DNA of 10,563 nt from Aquiluna sp. (GCA_016780945.1 JADHKY010000032.1:1-10563), one strand, 5' to 3'; shown: positions 1 to 6,617, counted from the stretch's first letter. Program-made: numbers and translations. Notes: generated by a model from the letters alone, not told the origin.

Positions 1-3
1 CGA

Positions 4-95
4 TGTCCCATGTAGCCATGGGATAAGGGTAGGGGAGCTGCGAGCAATTGCGCTGCTGGTCGTTCGGCGATGCTTATCCCTCGGCCACGCCGAAC
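4..95 (+). promoter_or_regulatory. possible structured leader upstream of gnd
   Basis: The 179 bases before gnd hold no convincing gene but contain three perfect inverted repeats. TCCCATG (6-12) pairs with CATGGGA (17-23) around a 4-nt loop. GGGATAAG (20-27) is complementary to CTTATCCC (73-80). GTTCGGCG (62-69) is complementary to CGCCGAAC (88-95). The last two interleave, as the two stems of an H-type pseudoknot would, and the first competes with the second for bases 20-23. That arrangement could be an RNA switch or an end-of-gene structure. I do not recognise a known riboswitch class, and there is no U-tract typical of a terminator. The pairing is seen directly; any function is inference. 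Confidence 0.3.
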
Positions 96-179
96 AGGAG
101 CTGAATCATTGGGCTAACCTGTTAACCACTTCAGCGCCCAGCGCCGCGCGAGAGACTTCTTTATCTAAGGACCAAAGCA

Positions 180-1616
180 ATGACTGAAAAAGCAAATATC
201 GGTGTCGTGGGGCTCGCCGTGATGGGCTCTAACCTCGCTCGTAATCTTGCCTCTCGCGAAGGTAACCGCGTGGCCATCTATAACCGCACCGTTGAGAAGA
301 CCAACCAGCTCACAGCGGACCACCCAGAAGCAAACTTCATAGCCAGCGAGAGCATCGACGACTTCGTTGCGTCGCTGTCAAAGCCAAGAACGGCAATCAT
401 CATGGTGCAGGCAGGTGCCGGCACCGACGCCGTCATCAGCCAGCTGACCGAGCGGTTTGAAAAGGGTGACATCATCGTCGATGGTGGCAATGCCCTTTAC
501 ACCGACACCATGAGGCGTGAAAAAGAGGTCTCCGAAAAGGGCATTCACTTTGTTGGGGCCGGTATCTCCGGGGGTGAGGAAGGTGCGCTGAAGGGTCCCT
601 CGATCATGCCCGGTGGCACCAAGGAGGCCTATGCGACTCTTGGTCCAATTCTGGAAACCATTGCGGCTGTCGCTGAGGGTGAGCCCTGTGTCACCCACAT
701 CGGCTCCGATGGTGCCGGGCACTTTGTAAAGATGATTCACAACGGCATCGAATATGCCGATATGCAACTCATCGCAGAGGCCTACGACCTGCTGCGTCAG
801 TCCGGAGGTTTCAGTCCGGAGGAGATCGCCGAGATCTTCACCGAGTGGAACAGGGGAGAACTCGAGAGCTACCTCATAGAGATCACCGCAGAGGTTCTCA
901 AGCAAAAGGACGCTAAGACCGGTAAGCCACTGGTTGATGTCATCCTGGATGCCGCAGGCAGCAAGGGCACAGGTGTCTGGACCGTGCAGACCGCTCTAGA
1001 CCTTGGGACCCCGGTCTCGGGAATTGCGGAGGCAGTATTTGCCCGCTCTTTATCTGCCCAGTCCGCTCAGCGAGAAGGCAAGCCTGAGCTGCCAGCTGCA
1101 AACCAGGTGTGGGCGGTAGAGGACAAGCCGGCATTTGTTGAGGCGGTGCGCAGAGCGCTTTATGCCTCGAAGATCATTGCCTATGCTCAGGGCTTCGACG
1201 CCATCAGGGCCGGCGCCAAGGAATTTGGTTGGCAGATCAATCTTGGTGAGGTTGCGAAGATTTGGCGCGGCGGCTGCATAATCCGAGCACAGTTTTTGAA
1301 CCGCATCACCGACGCCTACCGCAAGGACGAGAACCTACTCTCGCTTCTATTTGACGAATACTTCATCGCGGCCATCGCGGGAACAGTTGCCTCCTGGCGA
1401 GAGATTGTTGCAATGGCAGCCCTTACCGGCGTCCCATCGCCGGCATTTGCCTCTTCCTTGAGCTACTACGACGGGCTTAGGGCAGAGCGTTTGCCAGCGG
1501 CTTTGGTGCAGGGACAAAGGGACTTCTTTGGCGCTCACACCTATAAGCGCGTCGACGCCGAGGGCAGTTACCACACCCTCTGGTCGGGTGACCGCTCAGA
1601 GATAAAGACCGACTAA
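180..1616 (+). CDS. gnd: 6-phosphogluconate dehydrogenase, decarboxylating (NADP+-type)
   Basis: Cytosolic enzyme of the oxidative pentose phosphate pathway. It oxidises and decarboxylates 6-phosphogluconate to ribulose-5-phosphate and makes NADPH. The 478-residue protein has the usual full length of the long (E. coli-like) family. It opens with a Rossmann nucleotide-binding motif (GLAVMGSNLARN, residues 11-22). Next comes the substrate loop GISGGEEGA (128-136) and the catalytic stretch HFVKMIHNGIEYADMQ, with Lys184 and Glu191 in the positions of the catalytic Lys/Glu pair. The C-terminal tail (YKRVDAEGSYHTLW) is the conserved substrate-binding end. The ATG start is supported by AAGGA at 167-171, 8 nt upstream. 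One nucleotide separates its stop from the EamA gene, so the two are probably co-transcribed. No truncation or missing key residue was seen. Confidence 0.97.
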   Translation: MTEKANIGVVGLAVMGSNLARNLASREGNRVAIYNRTVEKTNQLTADHPEANFIASESIDDFVASLSKPRTAIIMVQAGAGTDAVISQLTERFEKGDIIVDGGNALYTDTMRREKEVSEKGIHFVGAGISGGEEGALKGPSIMPGGTKEAYATLGPILETIAAVAEGEPCVTHIGSDGAGHFVKMIHNGIEYADMQLIAEAYDLLRQSGGFSPEEIAEIFTEWNRGELESYLIEITAEVLKQKDAKTGKPLVDVILDAAGSKGTGVWTVQTALDLGTPVSGIAEAVFARSLSAQSAQREGKPELPAANQVWAVEDKPAFVEAVRRALYASKIIAYAQGFDAIRAGAKEFGWQINLGEVAKIWRGGCIIRAQFLNRITDAYRKDENLLSLLFDEYFIAAIAGTVASWREIVAMAALTGVPSPAFASSLSYYDGLRAERLPAALVQGQRDFFGAHTYKRVDAEGSYHTLWSGDRSEIKTD

Positions 1617-1617
1617 C

Positions 1618-2517
1618 TTGCTAGGCCACTGGGTATTCAAATTCATACCTATGGCCCTGATTTGGGGCTCTAGCTTTTTATTCATTGAGCTATCGCTGGA
1701 GCTCACCACGGCATTTGGCGTCGCTTTCTGGAGGACTGCGCTGGGAGCTTTGGCAATGCTGGCACTTGGGTTTATCTTCAAGATTGCTCTTCCAAAAAAG
1801 CTGAGCCAGTGGGGGCATTTGTGGGTGGCGGGTTTTTTGATGTCTGCCTTTCCCTTCACGATGTATGCATTCGCTCAGCAATTCACCACAAGCATCTTGG
1901 CTGCAATCCTGAACGCCACCACACCTATTTTTACGCTGCTTGCGATCCTGACCATCTTCCGCGGCCAGAGGCAATCGGCAACCGCAATAATCGGTCTGCT
2001 GGTGGGGCTTGTGGGCGTGGGAGTGACCCTGGGGGTCTGGCAGGGCTTTGGCGATAACGACCAGCTCGCGATCCTGGCGCTGGTGATGGCCAGCATCTCC
2101 TACGGAATCGGAACCCCATACATCCGCAAGCACATCACTCCCATGGCACTGGCTCCCACCTCAACCGCTGCGATCCAGGTCCTTACTAGCGCGCTGACGC
2201 TGCTGCCTTTTTATGTCCTGACCGGGCCACTGTTCATCGCAGAACCCCGGGTTGAAACCCTCGGGTCACTGATTCTGCTCGGAGTGCTTGGCAGCGGAGT
2301 TGCCTACTGGCTCTTTCACCAGATTGTGGCTCAGGCAGGCAGTGCGGTTGCGGCGACTGTGACCTATACCAACCCGGTGATTGCAACCTTCTGGGGAGTG
2401 CTGCTGCTTGGTGAAACCCTGCGCTGGTATGAGCCGGTTGGCGCCATTCTGGTTATTACCGGCGCCTACCTGGCTCAGGGCAGAAGGCTAAAGCTCTTCC
2501 GAATCCGAGAAGGCTAG
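1618..2517 (+). CDS. EamA/DMT-family membrane transporter (probable metabolite exporter)
   Basis: A 299-residue, very hydrophobic protein with about ten predicted membrane helices, the standard size and layout of the drug/metabolite transporter superfamily (two EamA repeats). The family signature IWGSSFLFIELSLE lies in the first helix. The second repeat ends with the typical TNPVIATFWGVLLLGETL segment followed by a final helix. Members export amino acids, purines or other metabolites; the substrate cannot be read from sequence. The start is taken as TTG at 1618, one nucleotide after the gnd stop, because it gives a complete first helix and suggests translational coupling. An internal ATG at 1651 is the alternative, but no good Shine-Dalgarno precedes either. 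Its 3' end overlaps the convergent acetyltransferase gene by 30 bp. Confidence 0.87.
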   Translation: MLGHWVFKFIPMALIWGSSFLFIELSLELTTAFGVAFWRTALGALAMLALGFIFKIALPKKLSQWGHLWVAGFLMSAFPFTMYAFAQQFTTSILAAILNATTPIFTLLAILTIFRGQRQSATAIIGLLVGLVGVGVTLGVWQGFGDNDQLAILALVMASISYGIGTPYIRKHITPMALAPTSTAAIQVLTSALTLLPFYVLTGPLFIAEPRVETLGSLILLGVLGSGVAYWLFHQIVAQAGSAVAATVTYTNPVIATFWGVLLLGETLRWYEPVGAILVITGAYLAQGRRLKLFRIREG

Positions 2518-3387
2518 CCAAATATTCATCGGCCTGAAGCCGGCTTTCTCATACAGCGCCACCGCTCCGGTGGAGTTTCCCGTGTCAACCGCAAGCGCTA
2601 CATCTTTGAAGCCTCTTGCCACCGAGTAGGCGCAGCCCCAGAGCAATAAGAGCTCGCCATAGCCCTTGCCGCGGTGAGAGGCGAGAACGCCAATCTTGTC
2701 GATGAAGCCGCCGTTATTCTCGGCCCTGTGGTTGGTGCAGACCAGAAGACCAACCGGCACCCCGGCCTCCTCCAGAAAAAACACGCCTTCCGGATCCTGC
2801 AGCACCTGCTCGCGCTGCTTCTTCTCCCATTCGGCATAGTCCTTTGGTTTGAAGCCGTAGTGCTCTGAGAAGGACTCCATGAGCAGTTTGTGCCAGGTCT
2901 TGCGCTCTGTTTCAAAGTTTGCTTGCCGGATTGAGACATTCTTTGGCATCTTTGGAAATGCCCTGGCTGGCTGATGGTTTCGCATAGTCCAATATCTGCG
3001 CACCAAATAAAAGCCGGCGTTTTCGTTTGCAGCTCTCAGCTCTGGGTCTTTTGAGTTGCAGCTTCCGCGCAGCTCAAACCCTGGGTAATTCTCTTTTGAC
3101 CACGAGATTGCTCTTTCTAAGCTGCGCGCATAGTCGTGGCTTGCGGGAAGCCCGAAGACATCTATTTCGACCCGTTTGCGCTTCTTGTCCACCTGAGCGG
3201 TGACGAGGTCGGTGATAACGCCATCTACTGCAAAGACCTCGGCTAGGACGTCGTCATAGTAGCCGCCCAGCTCCTCTTTGATTTCCTCAACGCTAGAGTC
3301 TTCAAACTCTGGGTCGATGGCGCTGTCGTGAGCATTGCAGAGGGCAACCAGCTGGTCTAGATCCTCTGGTTTCCAGGTCCTAAACAT
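2488..3387 (-). CDS. tandem GNAT-family N-acetyltransferase
   Basis: A 299-residue protein that reads as two GNAT folds in tandem. The C-terminal half (about 150-299) carries a clear acetyl-CoA-binding motif, VLASHRGKGYG (234-244), followed by the typical NSTGAVALYEKAGF segment (271-284). The N-terminal half (about 1-140) keeps only a degenerate echo (ANENAGFYLVRRYW, 120-133) and lacks an obvious pyrophosphate-binding loop. The same architecture, a degenerate N-domain plus an active C-domain, is known from mycothiol synthase MshD. The MshD-specific residues are not evident to me, so I do not assign that function; the acetyl acceptor is unknown. The ATG at 3387 overlaps the stop of the upstream MFS gene by 8 nt (ATGTTTAG), which indicates coupling. 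It is the last gene of the minus-strand operon. Confidence 0.87.
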   Translation of the reverse strand: MFRTWKPEDLDQLVALCNAHDSAIDPEFEDSSVEEIKEELGGYYDDVLAEVFAVDGVITDLVTAQVDKKRKRVEIDVFGLPASHDYARSLERAISWSKENYPGFELRGSCNSKDPELRAANENAGFYLVRRYWTMRNHQPARAFPKMPKNVSIRQANFETERKTWHKLLMESFSEHYGFKPKDYAEWEKKQREQVLQDPEGVFFLEEAGVPVGLLVCTNHRAENNGGFIDKIGVLASHRGKGYGELLLLWGCAYSVARGFKDVALAVDTGNSTGAVALYEKAGFRPMNIWLAFSDSEEL

Positions 3388-4639
3388 CGGCCTTCCTCAA
3401 GTCGGGCAGCTCCCAGGGGCGAGATATCACCATGAGAGTTATAAACGATCCGGCATAGAGAAGGCCAATCAAAACTCCCAGGTCGGCTGTTACCGTGCTG
3501 CGCAGCAGGAAGTAGGTTGCGGAGATCAGGCTTGCAAAGGTGAAGTTAAAGACTCCAAGCAGCGAAGAGGCGGTGCCGGCCTCTGAGCCGTGGTTGTAAA
3601 GAGCGATGGTGGGTAGGACCGTCAAGCTTGCTCCAAAGATGAACAGCTGAATAAAGAAGAAGACCTCGGCCCAAAAAAAGCTCGTTCCGGAGGTGAAGAA
3701 AAGCCCCAGACCAAGCGTTGCGCCAATGAGGCTATAGGAGGCAAGCAGCCAGTGACCCTGGATAAACCTTGCAAGGTAGGCCCCAAGCTGAACCCCAATG
3801 TAGGAGGCAGCTCCGTTTACCGCCATCCAGACACCAAAGTCTGTCGGACTAACCCCAAAGCCGTCCTGGAAGATAAAAGGAACGAAATTCAAGTAGCTAA
3901 ACAGAGCGCTCAGCTGCAGCGCTGCATAAAACATCAAGCCAATGAAGACCCGGTCCTTCAGGACATTTAGATATCCCCTAGCAAGCCCCAGCGGAGAACT
4001 ACTTCTCCTGGCCGAAACCGGCAGAGTCTCAATCAGGAAAGCGTTGGCAAATAGCAGTAGCACCAGAGTCACGATTGCAAAGAATAGAAAGACACCCTGC
4101 CAGGCAATCAGCTCGGTGAGCTGAGAACCCAAAATGGGTCCAAGAATCGGAGCCAACGACTGGACCAGGAAAACCCTTGCAAGCATCTGCCGCATCGGTT
4201 GCCCCCGGAACAGATCCCTGATCACAGCCCTGGCAACCACATCACCACCAGCTGCGAAGAAGCCCATGAAGAACCTCAGCAGAATGAAAACTTCGATGTT
4301 TGGAGCAAAGAAGGCAAGAATCGTGGCCAGCAGATAACCGCTCATGGTTATTAGCAGTAGCGGCCTGCGACCAAAAGCATCCGAGAGTGGGCCGATGAGT
4401 AGCTGGCCAGCTGCGATACCGACTGTGACACCGGTAAACGAGGCCTGGACAACACCATTGGCGACCCCGAAGAACTGCCCGATGGCCGGGAAGGCCGGAA
4501 GATATGGGTCAATTGTGAAGGGAATCAGGCTCATCGAGAGCGCGAGGATGAAGATGTAGACCATCAGCATCTTCTTGCTGAGCTGGTCTCCAGAATCTAT
4601 GACCCTGCCCTTGACGATAGGAAGCTTGGGTAGGGGCAC
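3380..4639 (-). CDS. Bcr/CflA-type MFS efflux transporter
   Basis: A multidrug-type proton antiporter of the major facilitator superfamily with about twelve membrane helices; 419 residues from the chosen start. Family marks: FTIDPYLPAFP at the end of helix 1 (41-51), motif A GPLSDAFGRRP between helices 2 and 3 (83-93), and GGDVVARAVIRDLF after helix 4 (131-144), which is characteristic of the Bcr/CflA branch. The start is placed at GTG (4637-4639), one nucleotide after the peroxidase stop. The 15-20 residues before helix 1 (GDQLSKKM) resemble those of relatives. ATG at 4570 is a shorter alternative with a distant GGAG. An upstream ATG at 4819 would lie inside the peroxidase gene and add a non-homologous extension. 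Substrate unknown; the context hints at export of something linked to metal or oxidative stress (inference). Confidence 0.9.
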   Translation of the reverse strand: MPLPKLPIVKGRVIDSGDQLSKKMLMVYIFILALSMSLIPFTIDPYLPAFPAIGQFFGVANGVVQASFTGVTVGIAAGQLLIGPLSDAFGRRPLLLITMSGYLLATILAFFAPNIEVFILLRFFMGFFAAGGDVVARAVIRDLFRGQPMRQMLARVFLVQSLAPILGPILGSQLTELIAWQGVFLFFAIVTLVLLLFANAFLIETLPVSARRSSSPLGLARGYLNVLKDRVFIGLMFYAALQLSALFSYLNFVPFIFQDGFGVSPTDFGVWMAVNGAASYIGVQLGAYLARFIQGHWLLASYSLIGATLGLGLFFTSGTSFFWAEVFFFIQLFIFGASLTVLPTIALYNHGSEAGTASSLLGVFNFTFASLISATYFLLRSTVTADLGVLIGLLYAGSFITLMVISRPWELPDLRKADV

Positions 4640-4640
4640 C

Positions 4641-5837
4641 CTAAGAGAATAGTGGTTCGGCGATGAGCTCAGAGCCCTGAACCCCACCTGGAATTGCGAA
4701 TACCGCAGACCCGATTGGCACGGTCCACTTGTTGAGTAGGTCCAGCTTCTCCAGCCGCCTTTGAATCGGCAAATACTGCCTAGAAATATCGCGCTGATAA
4801 GCAGTCCACAAAAGCCCAACGTCCATGCTGCCGCGCTCGTTCATGCCGTTGTCATAGCTAAATGGTCGGCGGAAGATTCGCTCCGCGCTCTCCACAGGAG
4901 CCGCCCTTCTAATGTGTGCGAACTCGGGAATCACAAGCAGGCCGTTTGGGTGCCTCGCACCCAGATCAGGAACATCGCTCTCATTGGTTCCGGTTAGTGG
5001 GGCTCCGTTCGAGAGCTTGCGTCCAATCACCTCCTCCTTAGAGGGGGTCCCGAGCTGGTCCCAGGTATCGAGCTGCATGGCGATTCGGCGGAACACCATC
5101 AGGGTTCCTCCCCTAATCCACTCTGGGCCCTCGTCTATCCACACCACCGAATTGAAATCCTCCGAACCAAGCTCTGGGTTTGCGGTGCCATCGACTTGGC
5201 CCATTAGGTTTCTGTGGGTGAGGCCGGCGGGAATCATTCCAGGCGAATGGGCAAAACCTGGCTGCACCCACCTGACGCTCGCAAAGGGCATCGAGTCTCT
5301 AACCAGTCCCCGGGTGCCATGAGCCAGCACAACAGGATCGTCAGCGGCAATGTGAATGAGCACATCTCCGCCCGAGTAGCGATCCTCCAACTGGTCCACG
5401 CTAAAAGCTGGCAGCTCGGCAAAGCCTTCGGGTAGCTGAGAATCCAGGCCGAGCTTTGCGAAAAGGCTCGGGCCAAAACCGACATAGGCGGTGAACCTGG
5501 CGGCCCCAATCGCAAGCTCAGGGGCGGGATCGGCAAGCACGGGCTCTCCGCGCGTGAGCCTGGAGATGTCATCGGTGAGAAGCCGCATCCAGCGCAGCAT
5601 GTCTTCCTTGGTGACGCTGTCCTTGAGATCGAGCGCAACCATGTTCGTAACCGCTTGAATATCTAGCTCGATGCCGCTCTGATGGGGACCAAAGAACTGC
5701 GCTTCTCTATTAGCGGCAAAGGTTTCTAGGTTTTGCTCGGCAGCCACACCTGCTGCAGAGGCTCCGGCGACAGCGCCTACTGCGCCAGCTGCCGCAGCCG
5801 CTGCACCGCTGGCGAGAAAACCTCTACGTGAAACCAA
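4641..5837 (-). CDS. Tat-exported DyP-type haem peroxidase
   Basis: Dye-decolorizing peroxidase, 398 residues, exported folded. The N-terminus has a twin-arginine signal (SRRGFLAS, 3-10) followed by an Ala/Gly-rich hydrophobic stretch to about residue 33. The DyP hallmark GxxDG is present as GQVDG (213-217; Asp216 is the distal catalytic acid). Arginines 250-251 fit the distal Arg, and His308 in PEFAHIRR is the expected axial haem ligand. The start must be TTG at 5835-5837: the codon directly upstream and in frame is the TAA of the PCuAC gene, and no other start precedes the RR motif. In Streptomyces lividans a Tat-exported DyP (DtpA) is encoded with the PCuAC chaperone ECuC and acts in copper handling and oxidase maturation. 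The same pairing here suggests a related role. EfeB (iron) is less likely, as no efeU/efeO is next to it. Confidence 0.95.
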   Translation of the reverse strand: MVSRRGFLASGAAAAAAGAVGAVAGASAAGVAAEQNLETFAANREAQFFGPHQSGIELDIQAVTNMVALDLKDSVTKEDMLRWMRLLTDDISRLTRGEPVLADPAPELAIGAARFTAYVGFGPSLFAKLGLDSQLPEGFAELPAFSVDQLEDRYSGGDVLIHIAADDPVVLAHGTRGLVRDSMPFASVRWVQPGFAHSPGMIPAGLTHRNLMGQVDGTANPELGSEDFNSVVWIDEGPEWIRGGTLMVFRRIAMQLDTWDQLGTPSKEEVIGRKLSNGAPLTGTNESDVPDLGARHPNGLLVIPEFAHIRRAAPVESAERIFRRPFSYDNGMNERGSMDVGLLWTAYQRDISRQYLPIQRRLEKLDLLNKWTVPIGSAVFAIPGGVQGSELIAEPLFS

Positions 5838-6323
5838 TTAGTTGTCCATCTCCATCTCGCCGCTGTGGTACTCCTCGTCGCCGCCCTCGGCCGGCTTGGC
5901 AACTACTCCATTGGCGGTTATGTCTTCTGCACCAGCAAAATCAAAGGTGACTGAGATTTCTTCCCCAGCTTCAAGATCGTCGGTGAGCATCATGAGCATC
6001 AGGTGGTTACCACCTGGTTCGAGAACTATCGACTTGCCGGCCGGGACAGTCAGTCCGCCATCGATCTCTTGCATCTTCATCTCGCCACCAATCATGGCCA
6101 TCTCGTGCACCTCGACAACTCCCGCTATCTCCGTGGCGCCCCGGACCAGCACCACATCTTGAGAGGAATTATTTGTCAGAGTTCCATAGACGGCGCTCAT
6201 CCCTCCTTTGATGCTCATTTCAGAGGACTTCACCCAAAGATCCTGGGCAACGACCTCACCATCAGAAGCACAACCGGAGAGAAAAAGGGCAATTGGAATA
6301 AAAAGTAAGAAGGTCTTCCGCAT
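5838..6323 (-). CDS. PCuAC-family extracytoplasmic copper chaperone lipoprotein
   Basis: A 161-residue secreted lipoprotein. The first 18 residues form a lipoprotein signal (MRKTFLLF...LSGC, lipidated Cys18), so it should be anchored on the outer face of the membrane. The PCuAC copper(I) motif is present: His73, ten residues, Met84, then His107-x-Met109. The spacing between Met84 and His107 is 22 rather than the textbook 21. A Met/His-containing acidic tail (HSGEMEMDN) may add binding capacity. The family delivers copper to cytochrome oxidase or other cuproenzymes. ATG at 6323 is preceded by AGGA with 6-nt spacing and yields a proper signal peptide; an in-frame ATG at 6371 would put a charged extension ahead of it. 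It is the first gene of the minus-strand operon, and its TAA directly abuts, in frame, the TTG of the peroxidase. Confidence 0.93.
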   Translation of the reverse strand: MRKTFLLFIPIALFLSGCASDGEVVAQDLWVKSSEMSIKGGMSAVYGTLTNNSSQDVVLVRGATEIAGVVEVHEMAMIGGEMKMQEIDGGLTVPAGKSIVLEPGGNHLMLMMLTDDLEAGEEISVTFDFAGAEDITANGVVAKPAEGGDEEYHSGEMEMDN

Positions 6324-6359
6324 TTCTTTTCCTAGATGTCGGTTCACGGGCGCATAATT

Positions 6360-6395
6360 CTTGAGCCTCAAGCATTGATTCTACAGCCTGTAGAA
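6360..6395 (-). promoter_or_regulatory. tandem palindromic operator over putative promoter of the PCuAC-DyP operon
   Basis: Two perfect inverted repeats with a one-base centre lie upstream of the PCuAC gene: CTTGAGcCTCAAG (6360-6372) and TTCTACAGcCTGTAGAA (6379-6395). Aligned on their centres they share CTnnAGCCTnnAG, and the centres (6366 and 6387) are 21 bp apart, two helical turns. On the minus strand the second repeat overlaps TAGAAT (6383 to 6378), a 5/6 match to a -10 box. The first would then cover the transcription start, a repressor-like layout. No good -35 was seen. The TACA...TGTA core recalls CopY/BlaI-type boxes, but with a 3-nt rather than 2-nt spacer. The regulator is unknown. 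Confidence 0.5.
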
Positions 6396-6406
6396 CTTAA
6401 GTTTTA
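6391..6406. promoter_or_regulatory. weak LexA/SOS-box-like palindrome
   Basis: TAGAACTTAAGTTTTA contains a perfect 10-bp palindrome (AACTTAAGTT, 6394-6403). It matches 9 of 12 defined positions of the actinobacterial SOS box TCGAAC-N4-GTTCGA; the missed positions include the C and G flanking the core. It partly overlaps the copper-operon operator and lies about 225 bp from nrdH. The match is by eye and could be chance in AT-rich intergenic DNA. Confidence 0.2.
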
Positions 6407-6515
6407 GGAAATTGGGTAAACAAGTCCCGACACGCGGGAGTTATTACCGCCTTAAAGTTCAAGTTGTGGGTTAATGTTCGAGAAAATAACTAAATAAGTG
6501 AACTTTTTCGCATTT

Positions 6516-6532
6516 CACTACTAGATGTAGTG
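6516..6532. promoter_or_regulatory. inverted repeat CACTAC-N5-GTAGTG upstream of nrdH
   Basis: A perfect 6-bp inverted repeat with a TAGAT spacer, about 100 nt upstream of nrdH. Its half-sites resemble those of NrdR boxes (consensus ACACTATATATAGTGT), but CACTA and TAGTG are 7 nt apart here instead of 4, and there is no second copy at the usual phase. It may overlap a weak promoter (GTGAAC at 6498-6503, TAGATG at 6522-6527). It is a plausible operator of the nrd operon; the regulator is not identified. Confidence 0.35.
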
Positions 6533-6555
6533 GTTTGGTGCTAATGTTTGAAGTC

Positions 6556-6576
6556 TGAAATTTGCGAGAAATTTCA
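6556..6576. promoter_or_regulatory. inverted repeat TGAAATTT-N5-AAATTTCA upstream of nrdH
   Basis: A perfect 8-bp inverted repeat with a 5-nt spacer (GCGAG), about 55 nt before nrdH. Its centre is 42 bp (four helical turns) from the centre of the CACTAC repeat, and both have 5-nt spacers. It could be a second operator or an AU-rich hairpin in the nrd leader RNA. The rest of the 6407-6630 interval shows only one further short repeat (TCCCG-N5-CGGGA, 6425-6439) and no clear gene. Confidence 0.35.
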
Positions 6577-6617
6577 CAAGAATTTGCCGAAAATGAGCCC
6601 GAAGCGGCCATAGAAAT

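Noticed and set aside
109..123. IdeR/DtxR-like iron box half-site GGCTAACCT before gnd
   Set aside because: Only one half matches TTAGGTTAGGCTAACCTAA; the other half agrees at about two of eight positions.
2..179. Stop-free + strand frame 2 before gnd, a possible tail of an upstream gene
   Set aside because: It has no ATG, GTG or TTG start, runs past the gnd start out of frame, and its translation looks unlike a protein; openness over 180 nt is easily chance.
378..905. 175-residue minus-strand open frame inside gnd
   Set aside because: It is antisense to a clearly conserved enzyme, with no recognisable motif; a shadow frame.
2537..2546. Palindrome AAGCCGGCTT near the EamA/GNAT convergence as a bidirectional terminator
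   Set aside because: It lies within the GNAT coding sequence, has no hairpin loop and lacks flanking T-tracts.
4640..4819. N-terminal extension of the MFS gene up to ATG 4819
   Set aside because: It lies inside the DyP coding sequence, in another frame, and shows no transporter-like sequence; GTG at 4639 is adequate.
4641..5837. Naming the peroxidase EfeB (deferrochelatase)
   Set aside because: No efeU or efeO is adjacent, and the neighbour is a copper chaperone; the DtpA-like context fits better.
6324..6371. Longer PCuAC reading from ATG 6371
   Set aside because: It would place 16 charged residues ahead of a clean lipoprotein signal and overlap the putative operator; ATG 6323 has AGGA at proper spacing.
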